From contig NCSJ02000016.1 of assembly GCA_002812745.2 (NCBI GenBank), forward strand, positions 186,001 to 250,000: a DNA stretch of 64,000 nucleotides, given 5' to 3'. Each line of letters starts with the position of its first letter. Positions within the stretch are counted from its first letter, which is position 1. Position numbers and translations under genes: made by a program. Below the pieces are notes generated by a model that saw only the letters and a list, made by a program, of their open reading frames with translations, did no database searches and was not told where the DNA came from. Source of the DNA: Scytalidium lignicola (lineage: Eukaryota; Ascomycota; Leotiomycetes). Below, piece after piece: positions 61,140 to 64,000 of this stretch.

Positions 61140-61577
61140 GTATCGATGAGATAGGAGGTTGTACGAGGATGAACGAGACGTGATGAAGTGGAATAGTTCG
61201 TGAGGGAGATGCATTGAGGAATAGTGGTGAAGTTTTGAGGCTTTTAACTGAATATTCCTGAAATTGTTGTGAATTTCAATCTTGTCTTTTTCCAACACTC
61301 GCTTTATTTTTTACAGCCTATTTATTCATCCTTGTGCTTAGTTGTCTTAATATGCAAGGAATTGAGCAGCTGTGTTTGCTGTTAACTCAGACTTCGATTG
61401 CTGAATAAAAGCTTTACACGTGAGTCTAGTATTAATTAAAACTGACACCTATCGTTAGCACTATGTCTGCAGGGGTAGTCGTAGCTTTTCGGTTTTTATG
61501 TTGTGGTAGTCAGGATGAAATATTACTAAATTCAATCTTCCCTTTTGCGTTGGCAGTTTGGCAGGCATGGTGAAGCG

Positions 61578-61769
61578 ATGGAACAGATGCAAAAGAACGG
61601 CCAGCAAGCGGAACGGATTGCGAGCCTGCAAACTCTTATTGAGACTTTGAGAATTGAACTCCGACACTCAAATACTCGAGTAGTAACACTAAAAAACAAT
61701 ACACCAGAGCCGGAAGAGAATAGAATGACAGCAAGAATGGGGTTGGCGACAAGGAGGCTAGGGATGTGA
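61578..61769 (+). CDS. small ORF, possible coiled-coil exon or gene remnant
   Basis: 63 codons from the first ATG. It reads MEQMQKNGQQAERIASLQ and then LIETLRIELRHSNTRVV, with heptad-like spacing. The open frame extends 33 nt upstream of that ATG, and a CAG just before TTTGGCAGG could be a splice acceptor, so it may be a 3' exon. No homologue recognised; could be chance. Confidence 0.2.
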   Translation: MEQMQKNGQQAERIASLQTLIETLRIELRHSNTRVVTLKNNTPEPEENRMTARMGLATRRLGM

Positions 61770-62271
61770 AATAAAGCTTTGGAATTCGAGGTTCTGTCTC
61801 ACTCTTTTTGTGATTTTTTTTCTTCCATTCAAATTTCCTTGTGCTCCATCCNTTTTTTTGCTTTTATTGCAATGGACTCTTCCCACTACACACAATTGTG
61901 ATCAAATCAGCTAAAATCTCTTGCTGGAAGTTTTCAAGTAAATGTTGATGTGAAGGCAATGTAAATAACTACGATGATTCTCATATTGTTCACAATTCTG
62001 TAATTTTATATTTAGGATAAATTTAATATTCCTGAAACAAGATAAAGAGTTTGATTTATTCAATGCATACACTTAAAATTGGGTTGTTTGGATCTGAAAT
62101 CATTCATGTTAGCGTCAAGGGGGGTAGATATTGAATATTCGGATACCTAGCATAAAAGCCCATCCTTGAGCTCTTTCGAGTCTCTCTTTTTTTCTCTACT
62201 TTCTCCACTCAAGTTGTACAAGATTAAAAGATAGTTATATCTAAGAGAAGCTTGAGGATAGCTATTACAAT

Positions 62272-62538
62272 ATGATCGCTGAAGAAAGCGTTCGCAGACA
62301 TGTAAGTTTCTATTTTTGACATTTCGGTTTATAGCAATGCTCTCAACTCAGCATGACGGCATTTATACTCCAAACCCTTTTACTATTTTGCCATCATCTN
62401 AAAAAAGTCCTGAAGGGTGTGAATAAGAATACTATTTCATCATTCAATCATCCAATGAACCTCGCTTTCATCGAATATTTTCACTTTTATCATCAATATA
62501 TACATTTCTCAAGACTTACAATCATCTTTAAGGATTAA
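62272..62538 (+). CDS. small two-exon hypothetical ORF
   Basis: ATG at 62272, exon 62272-62301, a 50-nt GT...AG interval (GTAAGT to CTCAG), then 62352-62538. Omitting the N at 62400, as other genes in the window require, gives 72 codons (71 aa) that begin MIAEESVRRHHDGIYT. Composition is Phe/His/Lys-rich without motif. Not recognised; may be spurious. Confidence 0.22.
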
Positions 62539-63111
62539 CGGGCAACAAAGATTGGAATAAGGCTTTCAAGGCGTTTTAATCATAAGCCACGTCATCAACA
62601 CCATCATATACTTCAGGCCTTTGTGCATTCTAAAAATATTCAGCTTTGCATATCATTCTTTTGACGATATAAACGCCATCAATGTTAGAATGAAATACTG
62701 AAGGCCAATGCAGAGCATGAATCAAAAGATTAGGACGACACCGTCAAGCTTGGAAATATCCACCACCAGAACATCTTGACTCGAAAGTTTACACAAATCA
62801 CCACTGGACTCTACATCACAAATTATTCGATGCTCAATTTGAGGATGAGTATTATCAATCACAAGTAGATAGATACAGGAAGCCGCTGAAATGGTAGCAT
62901 GGCTGATTAACGATCAGTGATGAATTAGCATAAAAATAAGTAAGTTTTTGAAATAGTTAATATGGCATTGTGTTGGCTATTTAAGGATATTCTGCTAATT
63001 TGAAATAAAGCCTTTTACCTTGTTGTTTTCATAATCGTAGTGAGGGTTTCCTCGCATTTAGTCAATCTCATCAACAACACTTGGTAGAAATTAAGATACC
63101 GACAACAAACC

Positions 63112-63435
63112 ATGGATCCGCTGAGGCGACGAACCGGACTCCCACAGAGTCAGCACCAGTGGCGCAATGAGGTTGTAGCGCGAGATCTGGAGCATCTTAC
63201 TATTTACGATATTGACCAGTTCGAGTCTGGATCCAAGATCACCCACGACCAGTACCTGCTGCAGCGGGTGATCTACCAATCGAGCAACTATGCCCAGCTC
63301 GATATAGGACGATTCGGTTTGCAGCGGGGATTTAATCGCGCCATCAACGTTATGGACCGCGACGAGGGCTGGGCCCGGCAGGGGGTGTTTGCATTGGTGG
63401 GATATCAAGAAAAAAGAAGATATGCAGAAACTTAG
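63112..63435 (+). CDS. hypothetical protein, 107 aa or first exon of a longer gene
   Basis: Open frame with a strong start context (AACAAACCATGG) and visibly higher GC than its surroundings up to about 63400, after which the sequence turns AT-rich. Starts MDPLRRRTGLPQSQHQW; contains LEHLTIYDIDQFESG and QLDIGRFGLQRGFNRAINVMDRDEGWARQ. Mixed charge, no signal peptide or membrane helix, no recognised family. A GTGGGA near 63397 could be a donor leading to a further exon, possibly outside the window. Confidence 0.4.
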   Translation: MDPLRRRTGLPQSQHQWRNEVVARDLEHLTIYDIDQFESGSKITHDQYLLQRVIYQSSNYAQLDIGRFGLQRGFNRAINVMDRDEGWARQGVFALVGYQEKRRYAET

Positions 63436-64000
63436 AAATTTTCCTAAGAGTTTTCACTATATTAGAATCAAAGAGTTAAAACTTGGCTTAATGCTACATC
63501 AAATGTTAGGTATTTGGTTCATGCTGACACGAGGGTTCATAATGTTTGAGAGCATGAAGGGTTTCTTGCATGGGACAAAACGATCAAGTGGTATTCTTGC
63601 AAAGCCTAGATCTCTTATTGGAAATAGCTGAAGAAATAGCTAAGATAAAGTTAATGACAGTGATACTCATGAGGGCTGGCAGTAAAGATTGTTGTGACAG
63701 TGAAATGTGTGAGAAGGCTGTCAAATGAGTGTAAAGGTTCAGAAGAGACTTTAGGAATGTTATTATCAGACATGAGATTCAGTATGCTCTTATCAATTTG
63801 ATCCTCCAGAAGTTTTAACCTGAAGACTCTTCCCGAAAATCTCAATTTCCGCTCTCAGAAGCAACATATTAGGAAGCTCAGTCTTACATACGCTCATATT
63901 CACTATATTCACTGTTATTACCACTCATATTGCTTTAAACTCGATTAGATCCACAGTTCAATTTTATCAAAGAAGCACATTCCACGAGTATGGGTAGTTC
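63436..64000. other. AT-rich right edge, no supported gene
   Basis: 565 bp with two short frames (63389-63631 +, 63651-63845 -) in AT-rich sequence; neither shows a motif. May contain further exons of the 63112 ORF. Confidence 0.4.

Larger units (their letters stand above)
61140..63111. other. intergenic at right side, with two weak ORFs
   Basis: About 2 kb of AT-rich sequence after the exchanger gene. It includes Ns at 61852 and 62400 and two weak coding candidates listed separately. A TATTTAAG element near 62977 precedes the ORF at 63112. Confidence 0.5.

Overview
This window is nuclear DNA of a filamentous ascomycete. Genes carry short introns (mostly 48-140 nt) with GT...AG ends and CTAAC-type branch sites. 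The encoded proteins belong to Pezizomycotina families: UTP17/NAN1, RPB10, SFP1, RCF2, DUS3, YET3/BAP31, TOA1, CDC20 and a CAX Ca2+/H+ exchanger, with a five-exon DUF7918-type gene. A leotiomycete is my best guess, from memory of protein flavour only. There is no operon, CRISPR array, rRNA or confident tRNA.

Layout. 0-5.3 kb: a 2-oxoglutarate/Fe(II) oxygenase cut by the left edge, then UTP17 and RPB10 sharing a 290-bp divergent promoter. 5.3-10.8 kb: a 3-kb pyrimidine- and microsatellite-rich leader and a 754-aa conserved fungal protein built on repeated Cys-Trp helices. 12.8-22.7 kb looks accessory: a caspase-fold protein, a 56-62-bp minisatellite, a head-to-head pair of diverged paralogues sharing intron positions, and a decayed UMP-CMP kinase copy. 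22.7-28.8 kb has no gene I can support; its 24-28 kb part looks like a promoter and is dense in TACTGTA/TACAGTA words. 28.8-34.6 kb: SFP1 and RCF2, diverging across 2.9 kb. 34.6-39.3 kb: a gene-poor convergent gap. 39.3-61.1 kb: a housekeeping block (kelch protein, DUS3, YET3, DUF7918 protein, TOA1, kelch-BTB protein, CDC20, CAX exchanger). 61.1-64 kb: three weak ORFs.

Functional themes. UTP17 (pre-rRNA transcription and processing), RPB10 (subunit of all three RNA polymerases), SFP1 (ribosome-biogenesis regulator), DUS3 (tRNA modification) and TOA1 (TFIIA) all serve transcription and translation, but they are scattered and I do not claim a functional cluster.

Exon models were joined by hand. 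For every complete multi-exon gene reported as CDS the summed exon length is a multiple of three. In three genes this requires omitting a single N, which suggests the Ns in this assembly are spurious inserted bases. The most interesting points are a predicted 3-nt micro-exon in the exchanger gene, the caspase-fold protein in the accessory block, the paralogue pair with conserved intron phases, the kinase copy that has lost both its frame and a key arginine, and the promoter-like segment that has no gene.
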